55,358 nt of DNA from Nitrososphaerales archaeon. GTDB lineage: Archaea > Thermoproteota > Nitrososphaeria > Nitrososphaerales > CADDZS01. The translations under genes and the position numbers were made by a program. Shown piece after piece: positions 7,560-14,455 of the stretch (its first letter is position 1; every line of letters starts with the position of its first letter). The notes under the pieces were generated by a model. The model made no database searches. It had not been told where the DNA came from and worked only from the letters and a program-made list of their open reading frames with translations. The stretch lies in NCBI GenBank assembly GCA_030038075.1, contig JASHPO010000153.1, forward strand, positions 1-55,358, in the 5' to 3' direction.

Positions 7560-7566
7560 TTTTTTT
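7560..7566 (+). terminator. Oligo-T transcription terminator
   Basis: Seven consecutive T residues 34 bp after the stop of the two-HTH regulator fit an archaeal U-rich terminator. The flanking CACTC/GAGTG could pair. This run lies inside the first codons of the longer ORF-track start for the next gene, which argues for the later start. Confidence 0.55.
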
Positions 7567-7620
7567 ATGAGTGAGAGGACACCAGCCTTCTATAATTCGG
7601 TGTCCCTCCATTGGACTGCT

Positions 7621-7950
7621 ATGTCATTAACGCAACAACAGGTCCAAACCGCCTCGGTTGATGATGAGATAATTTCATGTGTAGATAGAGGCCTAGAGTC
7701 AGTGGGACACCACGTCAGAAGTGCAGTCTACTGGCATCTCGAGAGAATGGGTCACATTAGCAAATTCGAAATTCCAGAAAACCCAGAAGCATTCATTCAG
7801 GGCTTGCGAGCAGTTTTCCGGGAAAGTTCGGCTGGTGTAGAGAGAGCTATTTTGCAGGAAATCAGTGCAAAGTTCGAGCTGAACTATTCAAACGCCAAGG
7901 ACTTGGTCGAGGCGATATCTGAACTTAAAGCCAAGTCCATCGGCCAGTAG
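7621..7950 (+). CDS. Small helical protein, possibly NitrOD5-like output domain
   Basis: 109 residues if started at ATG 7621 (MSLTQQQVQTASVDDE). The track start at 7567 follows directly on an oligo-T run, whereas a TATA-like TCTATAAT about 28 bp upstream of 7621 fits a leaderless mRNA. The chain contains CVDRGLESVGHHVRSAVYWHL and ENPEAFIQGLRAVFRESSAG, then AILQEISAKFELNY. This resembles a helical domain (NitrOD5 type) common in thaumarchaeal regulators, recalled from memory and not verified. No DNA-binding domain is attached. Function unknown. Confidence 0.6.
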   Translation: MSLTQQQVQTASVDDEIISCVDRGLESVGHHVRSAVYWHLERMGHISKFEIPENPEAFIQGLRAVFRESSAGVERAILQEISAKFELNYSNAKDLVEAISELKAKSIGQ

Positions 7951-8088
7951 TCCATTTTTATCTTGCTGATTAGGGCGACCGCACGCCCGAGGTCTAGGCT
8001 GGTTTACTAACTAGCCCAACGGCAAGTGCATGTTTAAATATGCTCGGCAGACTAATCCTATAGTTTGTTATAGCCAGGTGAACAATTG

Positions 8089-8301
8089 ATGGAACAACAA
8101 TACGCGATATCGGCGGCCAGAGTCGAAATTTGCCAATCCTGTGGAAACAGCTTTACTCATCAGGGATATCTTGACCATCTCTTTGCAAACAAGGAATGTA
8201 TGCGCAGATATTGGGAAGACGAGGAAAAAAATCATATCTCTCGATTGAGGCAGAGAACATCGAGAGGAAAAGCAAAGATAAGCGGTATTTCTGAACAGTG
8301 A
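8089..8301 (+). CDS. Small single zinc-finger protein
   Basis: 70 residues from ATG 8089 (the track uses TTG one codon earlier). CQSCGNSFTHQGYLDHLFANKEC gives a C-x2-C...H...C metal site resembling a C2H2-type finger. A basic tail (RLRQRTSRGKAK) follows, suited to nucleic-acid contact. A TATA-like TTTAAATATG lies about 50 bp upstream. Such one-finger proteins are frequent in archaea and mostly uncharacterised. Confidence 0.65.
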   Translation: MEQQYAISAARVEICQSCGNSFTHQGYLDHLFANKECMRRYWEDEEKNHISRLRQRTSRGKAKISGISEQ

Positions 8302-8376
8302 GATCTTTTGAAAGGGCTCTGAGTAGTCCAAGATTCCTCAAGAATGTCTAAATCTCTGTCAGCTGTCTACTGAATG

Positions 8377-8526
8377 ATGGGATCTTCGGCTCAGACTGAT
8401 ATCTGCACCTGCGAGACCTGCAAGCACTACAGGGCTACGGCCTGTTATGAAAATAAATGCCGATGCTGTAGCGAGATAGACGCCGAGAACCTGAGCACTT
8501 ATGCGGACGATGAGATGAGGGATTGA
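8377..8526 (+). CDS. 49-residue Cys-rich metal-binding microprotein
   Basis: Absent from the ORF track. From ATG 8377 (or 8374, tandem ATGs) it encodes DICTCETCKHYRATACYENK followed by CRCCSEI and an acidic tail ending DDEMRD. Seven Cys and one His in 30 residues indicate a zinc or other metal knot. It lies 75 bp after the zinc-finger gene on the same strand. The dense Cys pattern and clean ORF support a real gene; the function is unknown. Confidence 0.62.
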   Translation: MGSSAQTDICTCETCKHYRATACYENKCRCCSEIDAENLSTYADDEMRD

Positions 8527-8793
8527 CTCATTTCTTTTGCTTCAAAGCGCTTTGATTAGCGTTACTGGATCTATCTTTTGATGCTGAGACAGCATGTAGT
8601 GAACTGAACTGATGTAGGAATAAACTAATCGATATGTAAACTGATTTTATCATAAATACAATTCTCCCCTTCTGAACGGAGTCTATTCGATTTGCTACCT
8701 ATTGATAATTCCTCACTTGAGATAGAAAAATGCTCATCTTGCACCATAACCCGTATATGACGTATTCCGGGAGCAGTCTTTTGTTGATCTGCC

Positions 8794-9120
8794 ATGTCAC
8801 GCCTTTTAGCATTCGTGGACATTTTCGTCGAGTCTCCTCAGATGGACGAGGTTGTCCAAGAACTTCAGAAACTTCCTAACATGGAAGAACTATACGAAGT
8901 CACCGGCGAATTTGATATCGTTTCTTTGGTTTCTGCCGCAGATATCGAAGAATTCAGAGATATTTTGAAGAACAAGATAATGAAAATCAAGGGAGTCAAG
9001 AGTACGGTCAGCTCCGTCGTGCTGCACTCGCACAAGGGGCCTCGATGCTCCACGAACGGTAAAGAAGTTTTGAGCGCTGCAGCGACCATCCGTTCTTCCC
9101 CAGCGGCCAGTCTTCGCTGA
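8794..9120 (+). CDS. Stand-alone Lrp/AsnC ligand-binding (RAM) domain protein
   Basis: 108 residues. The sequence (LAFVDIFVESPQMDEVVQEL, LYEVTGEFDIVSLVSAADIEEF, IKGVKSTVSSVVLHSHKG) is a typical RAM/AsnC C-terminal domain with beta-alpha-beta-beta-alpha-beta order and no HTH. Stand-alone RAM proteins bind amino acids or modulate Lrp-type regulators. It is immediately upstream of kdpA on the same strand (103 bp gap containing two dyads), so it may influence kdp expression; this is inference from position. The C-terminal 20 residues are low complexity. Confidence 0.82.
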   Translation: MSRLLAFVDIFVESPQMDEVVQELQKLPNMEELYEVTGEFDIVSLVSAADIEEFRDILKNKIMKIKGVKSTVSSVVLHSHKGPRCSTNGKEVLSAAATIRSSPAASLR

Positions 9121-9152
9121 GATCTTTCTCAGTGGTTTCAATTGGGCACGAG

Positions 9153-9182
9153 AATCCTAGGATTTTGACTATTCATGTCAAA
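9153..9182. promoter_or_regulatory. Two adjacent dyads upstream of kdpA
   Basis: AATCCTAGGATT (9153-9164) is a perfect 12-bp palindrome. It is followed at once by TTTGAC (9164-9169) and GTCAAA (9177-9182), a perfect 6-bp dyad with a 7-bp spacer. They lie 42-71 bp before the kdpA start, a plausible operator region for a gene set that lacks kdpDE in this window. Confidence 0.5.
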
Positions 9183-9223
9183 GCCCTTCCTAACCTGAAT
9201 GCAGTCGGTGCATAGAGCGCTGA

Positions 9224-10912
9224 GTGTCTTTGATATCGCCACTTCAGGTACTAGACCTGATAATAATTCTAGCAGTTCTAGTTGCATGCGCTTGGCTACT
9301 GGCGCCTTACATCTCTAACGTATTCAAGAGAACTCCGAGCAAGATAGACAGAGTTTTCAATCCTATTGAGAATCTGATCTACAGGGTCACCGGTGTCGAC
9401 CCGAATCACACGATGGGTTGGAAAGAATACTTTCTCTCTGCGCTTATCCTGAACATCGTCCAGATGGCAATCGCAGCCGTGATTCTGACCTATCAAGGGT
9501 CGCTGCCGCTTAATCCGATGCACTTTCCAGGGTTGTCTTGGGATCTCACCTTCAACACCGTAGTTTCAATCGCCACAAACACGAATCTCCAGCACTACGC
9601 TGGCGAAGTCTCGCTCTCCTACCTGAGCCAGATGAGCGCGATCCAGTTCCTCCAGTTCACCTCTGCGGCGACCGGAATTTGCTGTGGAATTGCCATGGTG
9701 AGAGGACTTGTGCTTCACTCGAAAGATCTCGGAAACTTTTTCGTGGATTTTGTCAGGGCCCTGACTCGGCTACTCATTCCCCTGTGTTTTGTAGCGGCTC
9801 TGATTCTAGTCGCGCTTGGAGTCCCGCAGACTATATCGGGTTACGCTACCGTCAAGACAGTCGAAGGAGCAACGCAGACAATTCTCGTTGGTCCCGTTGC
9901 CTCACTCGTCTCGATCATGCAGTTAGGAACAAATGGTGGCGGGTACTACGGCGCGAATTCCGCTTATCCGTTTCAAAACCCGAGCCCCGAATCAGACCTC
10001 GTCGAAATATTCATGATGCTCCTCTTACCAACGGCACTATGCTTCGTCTTTGGTGACTACATCGGTAAGAAGAAGGAGAGCTTACCGATAATCGTTGGAG
10101 CCTACGGTCTGTTTGCTATAGACCTCGCGATTGCGTTCATACCGAATCCGATTCTAGTCGGTCCAGGGCTGGAAACAAGGTTCGGCGGCTTCATGTCAAC
10201 CTTCTGGACTGTCGTCACAACAGCAGTCACCACGGGATCGGTAAATTCGTCTCTTTACGGTATGCATCCGCTTGCTATACTTGCTGCTTTCATGGGTATG
10301 TTGATCCAGTCTACACCGGGCGGCAAGGGAGTGGGACTCATGTATATGCTCATGTACATTATCATCACCATCTTTATAGTGGGGTTGATGTCCGGCAGAA
10401 CGCCCGAATATTTGGGCATAAAGATCACGGGACGCGACGTCAAGCTAGTGATGCTAGCATTCCTAATCCATCCTCTCATAATCATAATTCCAACGGTGAT
10501 AGCTTACGCGGCAAACCAGGTCGCGCCTCTGGGAATAGGCAGTGGCTCGATCGCCTTTACTCAAATTTTCTACGAGTACGCGTCGTCCGCAGCAAACAAC
10601 GGTTCCGATTTTCTTGGAACGACTGCAAACACTCCGTTCTTCAACGTCTCAACTGCAATAGTGATATTCTGTGGAAGGTACGGGCCGATTTCCTGCCTTC
10701 TCGCCCTCGCGGGTTCAATGCTAGGAAGAAACCGTGCCACTACGAGTCCTGCAGCAATCAAGACTGCGAGCTTTCCATTTTCGATTGTTTTGATCGCGAG
10801 TATTCTGATTCTAGTTGTTCTGACATTCTTTCCGTTCCTCGCCGTGGGGCCGATACTCGCATACTTCCAGGGCAATACGAACTTTTTCGGAGCAATAGCA
10901 GGAGTTCTTTGA
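9224..10912 (+). CDS. kdpA: Potassium-transporting P-type ATPase subunit A
   Basis: 562 residues from a GTG start. KdpA is the channel-like K+-translocating subunit of the high-affinity Kdp pump. The four selectivity-filter regions are visible: TNTNLQHYAGE (about 125), TNGGGYYGANSAYPFQNPSPE (about 240), a TTAVTTGSVNSSLYGMHP segment (about 340) and AANNGSDFLGTTANTPFFN (about 455). It has about ten hydrophobic segments and the usual family length. kdpB starts 2 bp after its stop and kdpC follows. No kdpF-like microprotein was found upstream. Expression is expected under K+ limitation, but the sensor kinase pair KdpDE is not in the window. Confidence 0.97.
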   Translation: MSLISPLQVLDLIIILAVLVACAWLLAPYISNVFKRTPSKIDRVFNPIENLIYRVTGVDPNHTMGWKEYFLSALILNIVQMAIAAVILTYQGSLPLNPMHFPGLSWDLTFNTVVSIATNTNLQHYAGEVSLSYLSQMSAIQFLQFTSAATGICCGIAMVRGLVLHSKDLGNFFVDFVRALTRLLIPLCFVAALILVALGVPQTISGYATVKTVEGATQTILVGPVASLVSIMQLGTNGGGYYGANSAYPFQNPSPESDLVEIFMMLLLPTALCFVFGDYIGKKKESLPIIVGAYGLFAIDLAIAFIPNPILVGPGLETRFGGFMSTFWTVVTTAVTTGSVNSSLYGMHPLAILAAFMGMLIQSTPGGKGVGLMYMLMYIIITIFIVGLMSGRTPEYLGIKITGRDVKLVMLAFLIHPLIIIIPTVIAYAANQVAPLGIGSGSIAFTQIFYEYASSAANNGSDFLGTTANTPFFNVSTAIVIFCGRYGPISCLLALAGSMLGRNRATTSPAAIKTASFPFSIVLIASILILVVLTFFPFLAVGPILAYFQGNTNFFGAIAGVL

Positions 10913-10913
10913 C

Positions 10914-13118
10914 TTGAGCGAAATGACAACATCGTCAGAGAACAAAAAGAACGAAAGTCCAGTTAGGATTGGTCTATTCTCAAAACAAGTTTTCGCCAAT
11001 TCGTTGGTTCGCCTGAGCCCCATCTCTCTGCTCGCAAACCCGGTTATGTTCATCGTTGAAATAACATTCTTCATCGTCGCAGCGATGGCAGTGGTCCCGC
11101 AACTATTCTATCCTGTTGCCAGTTCCTCGGAAAGGGTCTTCTACGTCGAGGTTGCGTTGATACTACTAATCACGGTGTGGTTTAGCACACTTTCAGATTC
11201 CATTGCAGAAAGACAGGCAAAATCGACTGCGAACAGCCTGCGCGCTTTCGAAATCGATGTTGTGAGCAAGAAAATCGTTGTCGGCAGTGACCGTTCAAGA
11301 TCTGTAGTCTCCACACGGGCATCTGAGCTCCGAAAGGGAGATCTGATCTCGCTTGAGAAAAGCGATCTCGTGCCAATTGACGCAGAGGTTATGGAAGGCA
11401 TAGCAATGGTGGACGAGTCTCTCCTCACGGGCGAGTCAACCCCGGTTCGCAAGGCGCCGGGAGACCAGCTGATCGGCGGATCAAAGATTGTGAGCGACAC
11501 TCTGACCGCCAAAGTCTCAGTCAACCAGGGCGAGACTTACATCAATCAGATGATAAAGCTCGTAGAAGCTGCAAAGAGACCAAAGACCCCCAACGAGCAA
11601 GCGGTCACGATAGTGCTCATCGGGTTGACTGCGATCTTCACAATAATGATCGTTGGTCTGCTCGGACTGTCCATCACTCTTAGCTTGGGCGCGGATCTCT
11701 CGGTATTGATAGCGCTCTATGTCTGTCTTCTTCCAACTACTATTGGAGCTCTGTTACCGGCAATCGGTCTGTCAGGCGTGTCGAGGTTGTATGAGCACAA
11801 GATTGTGGCAAAATCCGGCAAGTCGATCGAGACTGCGGGCGACACCGATACAATACTCCTCGACAAGACCGGCACGATCACGGTAGGGAATAGGCAGGCT
11901 ACGCAATTAATTCCGTTCAGTGGTCACAGCGAAAAAGAGGTTGGCGAAGCAGCATTTCTCTCTTCATGGCACGATGACACTCCCGAGGGAAGAAGCATAA
12001 TCCGTCTCGCATACGACCGCGGGTTCATCCCCAAGGAAATGAATGCGCTGGATCAAGCCGAAGTGTACGAATTTTCAGCAACTACGAGAACCAGTGGTGT
12101 GAAGCTTCCCAGCCCATCTTTGTTCCAGCTTCCCAAGGACGGGGGCAATTCCACGGGCAGAGGCAGCCGCTCGAGGTTCAGACGCAAGTACGCGGACGAA
12201 GCCCTTGCAGAATTTGTTGATTACAACGTGACACCAGGCTCGCCTCCTCATGACACCATCGAGATTTTAAAGGGCGCACCCGATTCCATAAGGAAAATCG
12301 CGCTCAATGTTCCTGAGAACTTTGACAGCGCCGTTGAAAGTATCGCCTCGACGGGAGAAACGCCGATCGCAATAGCTAAGAATCGAGAAGTTTTGGGCCT
12401 CATAAGACTCAAGGACGTATTGAAACCCGACATCAAAGAGAAAATTATCGCCGTCAAGACAATGGGAATAAAACCAATCATGATAACTGGGGACCAGCCT
12501 CTAACTGCGAAGAACATAGCGGCAGAGGTCGGTATAGATGATTTTGTCTCCCGCGCAAAGCCTGAGGACAAACACGAGATTGTCCTTAAGGAGCAGGAGG
12601 ATTCGAGGATCGTAGCTATGATAGGAGACGGTACAAACGATGCGCCTGCCCTGGCCGCTGCGGATGTGGGACTGGCCATGAATTCCGGCACGCAGGCAGC
12701 AAAGGAAGCTGCAAACATGGTCGACATGGAATCAAACCCGGCGAAGATAATCGACGTCGTGATGCTTGGAAAGCAGCTCTTGATGACGCGCGGGGCGGTC
12801 ACTACTTTCAGCATCGCAAATGACGTTGCGAAGTACTTTGCCATAGTGCCCGTGCTCTTTGTCGCTTACCCGCAGCTGCATGCCCTAAACATCCTGGGAC
12901 TGGGACTCCACAGCGCGGTGCTTTCCGCCCTGATTTTCAACGCGATAATAATCCCGCTGCTCATTCCGCTTGCGATGCGAGGAGTAGCCTTCAAGCCGGC
13001 GAGCACTATGGCCATTTTCCTGAGGAACACTCTGGTCTACGGATTCGGCGGGGTGGTAGTTCCATTTGTTGGAATCAAACTCATCGACCTCCTGCTAACG
13101 GGCGTGTTTCACGTTTAG
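10914..13118 (+). CDS. kdpB: Potassium-transporting P-type ATPase catalytic subunit B
   Basis: 734 residues from a TTG start 2 bp after kdpA. KdpB hydrolyses ATP to drive K+ uptake. It shows LTGESTPV (actuator TGES), DKTGTITVGN (phosphorylated Asp), KGAPDSI (nucleotide-binding Lys) and MIGDGTNDAPALAAADVGLAM (hinge). The protein is about 50 residues longer than typical KdpB: between the SGVKL and KGAPDSI segments of the nucleotide-binding domain there is a basic, Gly/Ser-rich insertion (GGNSTGRGSRSRFRRKYADE). The frame stays open and flanking motifs are intact, so it is a real insertion, possibly regulatory. Confidence 0.97.
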   Translation: MSEMTTSSENKKNESPVRIGLFSKQVFANSLVRLSPISLLANPVMFIVEITFFIVAAMAVVPQLFYPVASSSERVFYVEVALILLITVWFSTLSDSIAERQAKSTANSLRAFEIDVVSKKIVVGSDRSRSVVSTRASELRKGDLISLEKSDLVPIDAEVMEGIAMVDESLLTGESTPVRKAPGDQLIGGSKIVSDTLTAKVSVNQGETYINQMIKLVEAAKRPKTPNEQAVTIVLIGLTAIFTIMIVGLLGLSITLSLGADLSVLIALYVCLLPTTIGALLPAIGLSGVSRLYEHKIVAKSGKSIETAGDTDTILLDKTGTITVGNRQATQLIPFSGHSEKEVGEAAFLSSWHDDTPEGRSIIRLAYDRGFIPKEMNALDQAEVYEFSATTRTSGVKLPSPSLFQLPKDGGNSTGRGSRSRFRRKYADEALAEFVDYNVTPGSPPHDTIEILKGAPDSIRKIALNVPENFDSAVESIASTGETPIAIAKNREVLGLIRLKDVLKPDIKEKIIAVKTMGIKPIMITGDQPLTAKNIAAEVGIDDFVSRAKPEDKHEIVLKEQEDSRIVAMIGDGTNDAPALAAADVGLAMNSGTQAAKEAANMVDMESNPAKIIDVVMLGKQLLMTRGAVTTFSIANDVAKYFAIVPVLFVAYPQLHALNILGLGLHSAVLSALIFNAIIIPLLIPLAMRGVAFKPASTMAIFLRNTLVYGFGGVVVPFVGIKLIDLLLTGVFHV

Positions 13119-13131
13119 AAGTGTTTGAGAT

Positions 13132-13599
13132 TTGAGCGAAAATACGACTCCAAGAAAGAACAAGTATGCGCCGATAATCGGGATTGCGATAATTTCTCTT
13201 CTGATATGCGGCCTTTTCTTTCCGCTGCTTATAACTGGAATTGCTCAGGCTACAATGCCATACCAAGCGAACGGAGAGATTGTAAAGCTGAACGGCGTGC
13301 CGGTGGGTTCTAACCTCATAGATAATAACTTTACACTGCCGATATTTTTCCACGCCCGCCCCGCCAACGAATCGGCTTCAGGAGTCGATCCAGACATTAC
13401 TATGCCTGAAGCCTATTCACAGATCCCTGGAATCAGCAACGCCACAGGAATTCCATCTTCGGCTCTGACGGCCATAATCAACAGTCACGAGAGAGGGACA
13501 TTCTGGATATTCGGTAGCCCATACATCAATGTCTTACAGGTAAATCTGATATTGATTAACGACTATCCGGCAGTATACAGCAACTTTACGAATTCGTGA
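13132..13599 (+). CDS. kdpC: Potassium-transporting ATPase subunit C
   Basis: 155 residues from a TTG start 13 bp after kdpB. One N-terminal transmembrane helix (about residues 12-37, APIIGIAIISLLICGLFFPL) precedes a soluble domain with the family motifs FFHARPANESASGVDPDIT and, near the end, INSHERGTFWIFG and VNVL-like NVLQVNLIL. KdpC stabilises the KdpA-KdpB assembly and aids ATP binding. It is shorter than the usual bacterial length of about 190, as in other archaea. Its last 14 bp overlap the convergent VKOR gene. Confidence 0.93.
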   Translation: MSENTTPRKNKYAPIIGIAIISLLICGLFFPLLITGIAQATMPYQANGEIVKLNGVPVGSNLIDNNFTLPIFFHARPANESASGVDPDITMPEAYSQIPGISNATGIPSSALTAIINSHERGTFWIFGSPYINVLQVNLILINDYPAVYSNFTNS

Positions 13600-14083
13600 T
13601 TTTTGCGTCGGAATATACGCTCGCAACTACTACGCCAGTCATGACGTAATTTATTGCATACAAACTAATACAAACGGGGCATACCGCTTGGACTTTTTCC
13701 CAGATCAGAATGTCGAGGGACCACAAGTAAATTGTGAACATGTCTCCGATCAGAATAATTGGTATTAGCAGTAGCTTCGACCTGTTCCACAACACCAATC
13801 CTGAAACTAACATTAGCGGAAACCACACGACGCCGAGAAACCAGAATGGGATTACCGTATGTCCGATGACAATCGTCGTGTAGCCTGTCTGGAAAACCAA
13901 GCCGCACGAGATGTGCTTGTTGAGGTTGCAGTATTTGAATACCTGAGTTAGTTCCGAGTATGCGTGATATGCCGCATCAAGAATCCCAGCAGCTGCAAGA
14001 ATCAAGTAAATCCTGAAAGCGATCTGCGTCCTTTTCTCACCCGCTTTGCTCTCGTCAGGCGAAGGGTTTTCCTCTCCGGACAA
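13586..14083 (-). CDS. Vitamin K epoxide reductase (VKOR) family membrane protein
   Basis: 165 residues with four to five hydrophobic segments. The VKOR signatures are present: a loop Cys pair in YCNLNKHISCG (about residues 50-62) and the active-site CPVC (AVCPVCISLY, about 134). VKOR homologues reoxidise thioredoxin-like partners with quinone and thereby drive disulfide formation outside the cytoplasm. No DsbA-like partner is encoded next to it. It is convergent with kdpC, overlapping by 14 bp. ATG start at 14083. Confidence 0.9.
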   Translation of the reverse strand: MSGEENPSPDESKAGEKRTQIAFRIYLILAAAGILDAAYHAYSELTQVFKYCNLNKHISCGLVFQTGYTTIVIGHTVIPFWFLGVVWFPLMLVSGLVLWNRSKLLLIPIILIGDMFTIYLWSLDILIWEKVQAVCPVCISLYAINYVMTGVVVASVYSDAKITNS

Positions 14084-14165
14084 TCCAGCACAATTAACGA
14101 ATCAACCGATTTAAGTTAATTCAACACGCTCAAAGATCCTGTCCTTATTTCGGCGCTGGCACACC

Positions 14166-14360
14166 TTAAACACTAATTCTCCAGGTTCGTCGGCGGAAGA
14201 AAATCATACCTAGTCCGATCGCAATTAGGATTAGTGCTAGGAAGACGCCGAGAAACTCAAGGATGAATAATATCAAACTGATCAGTGCAGATCGTAGTAC
14301 GTAAAGTAATGCGAGACCTAGTATGATCAGAACAAGTCCAACAATTGACGAAAATCGCAT
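14166..14360 (-). CDS. Small two-helix membrane protein
   Basis: 64 residues from ATG 14360 (MRFSSIVGLVLIILGLALLY); the track starts seven codons earlier. Two or three hydrophobic helices are followed by a positively charged end (FFRRRTWRISV). The family is not recognised. It is divergent from the MMPL gene and 82 bp downstream from the VKOR start on the same strand, so it may be co-transcribed with VKOR. Confidence 0.6.
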   Translation of the reverse strand: MRFSSIVGLVLIILGLALLYVLRSALISLILFILEFLGVFLALILIAIGLGMIFFRRRTWRISV

Positions 14361-14411
14361 AGCAGCTTCTACTGCGCACAATTTTCACTCAATTTAAGTT
14401 TGCAAAATCGC

Positions 14412-14436
14412 TTCAGACTGGTTTTTATTGTCTGAA
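14412..14436. promoter_or_regulatory. Dyad TTCAGAC-n11-GTCTGAA flanking the MMPL TATA box
   Basis: A perfect 7-bp inverted repeat (14412-14418 and 14430-14436) brackets the T-rich TATA-like GTTTTTATT, 20-44 bp before the MMPL start codon. A repressor bound here would block TBP, so the exporter is probably regulated. The ATG lies about 30 bp from the TATA element, consistent with a leaderless mRNA. Confidence 0.5.
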
Positions 14437-14455
14437 ATCACGCTCTGCCCATTCC

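Noticed and set aside
8625-8822. 65-codon minus-strand ORF overlapping the RAM-domain start
   Set aside because: Composition is unlike a domain, it covers the promoter region of the RAM gene, and its internal ATG overlaps that gene's start codon.
9538-10056. 172-codon ORF in another frame of kdpA
   Set aside because: Shadow of kdpA; no motif and Arg/Ser-rich composition.
12248-12844. 198-codon antisense ORF in kdpB
   Set aside because: Antisense shadow of a conserved coding region.
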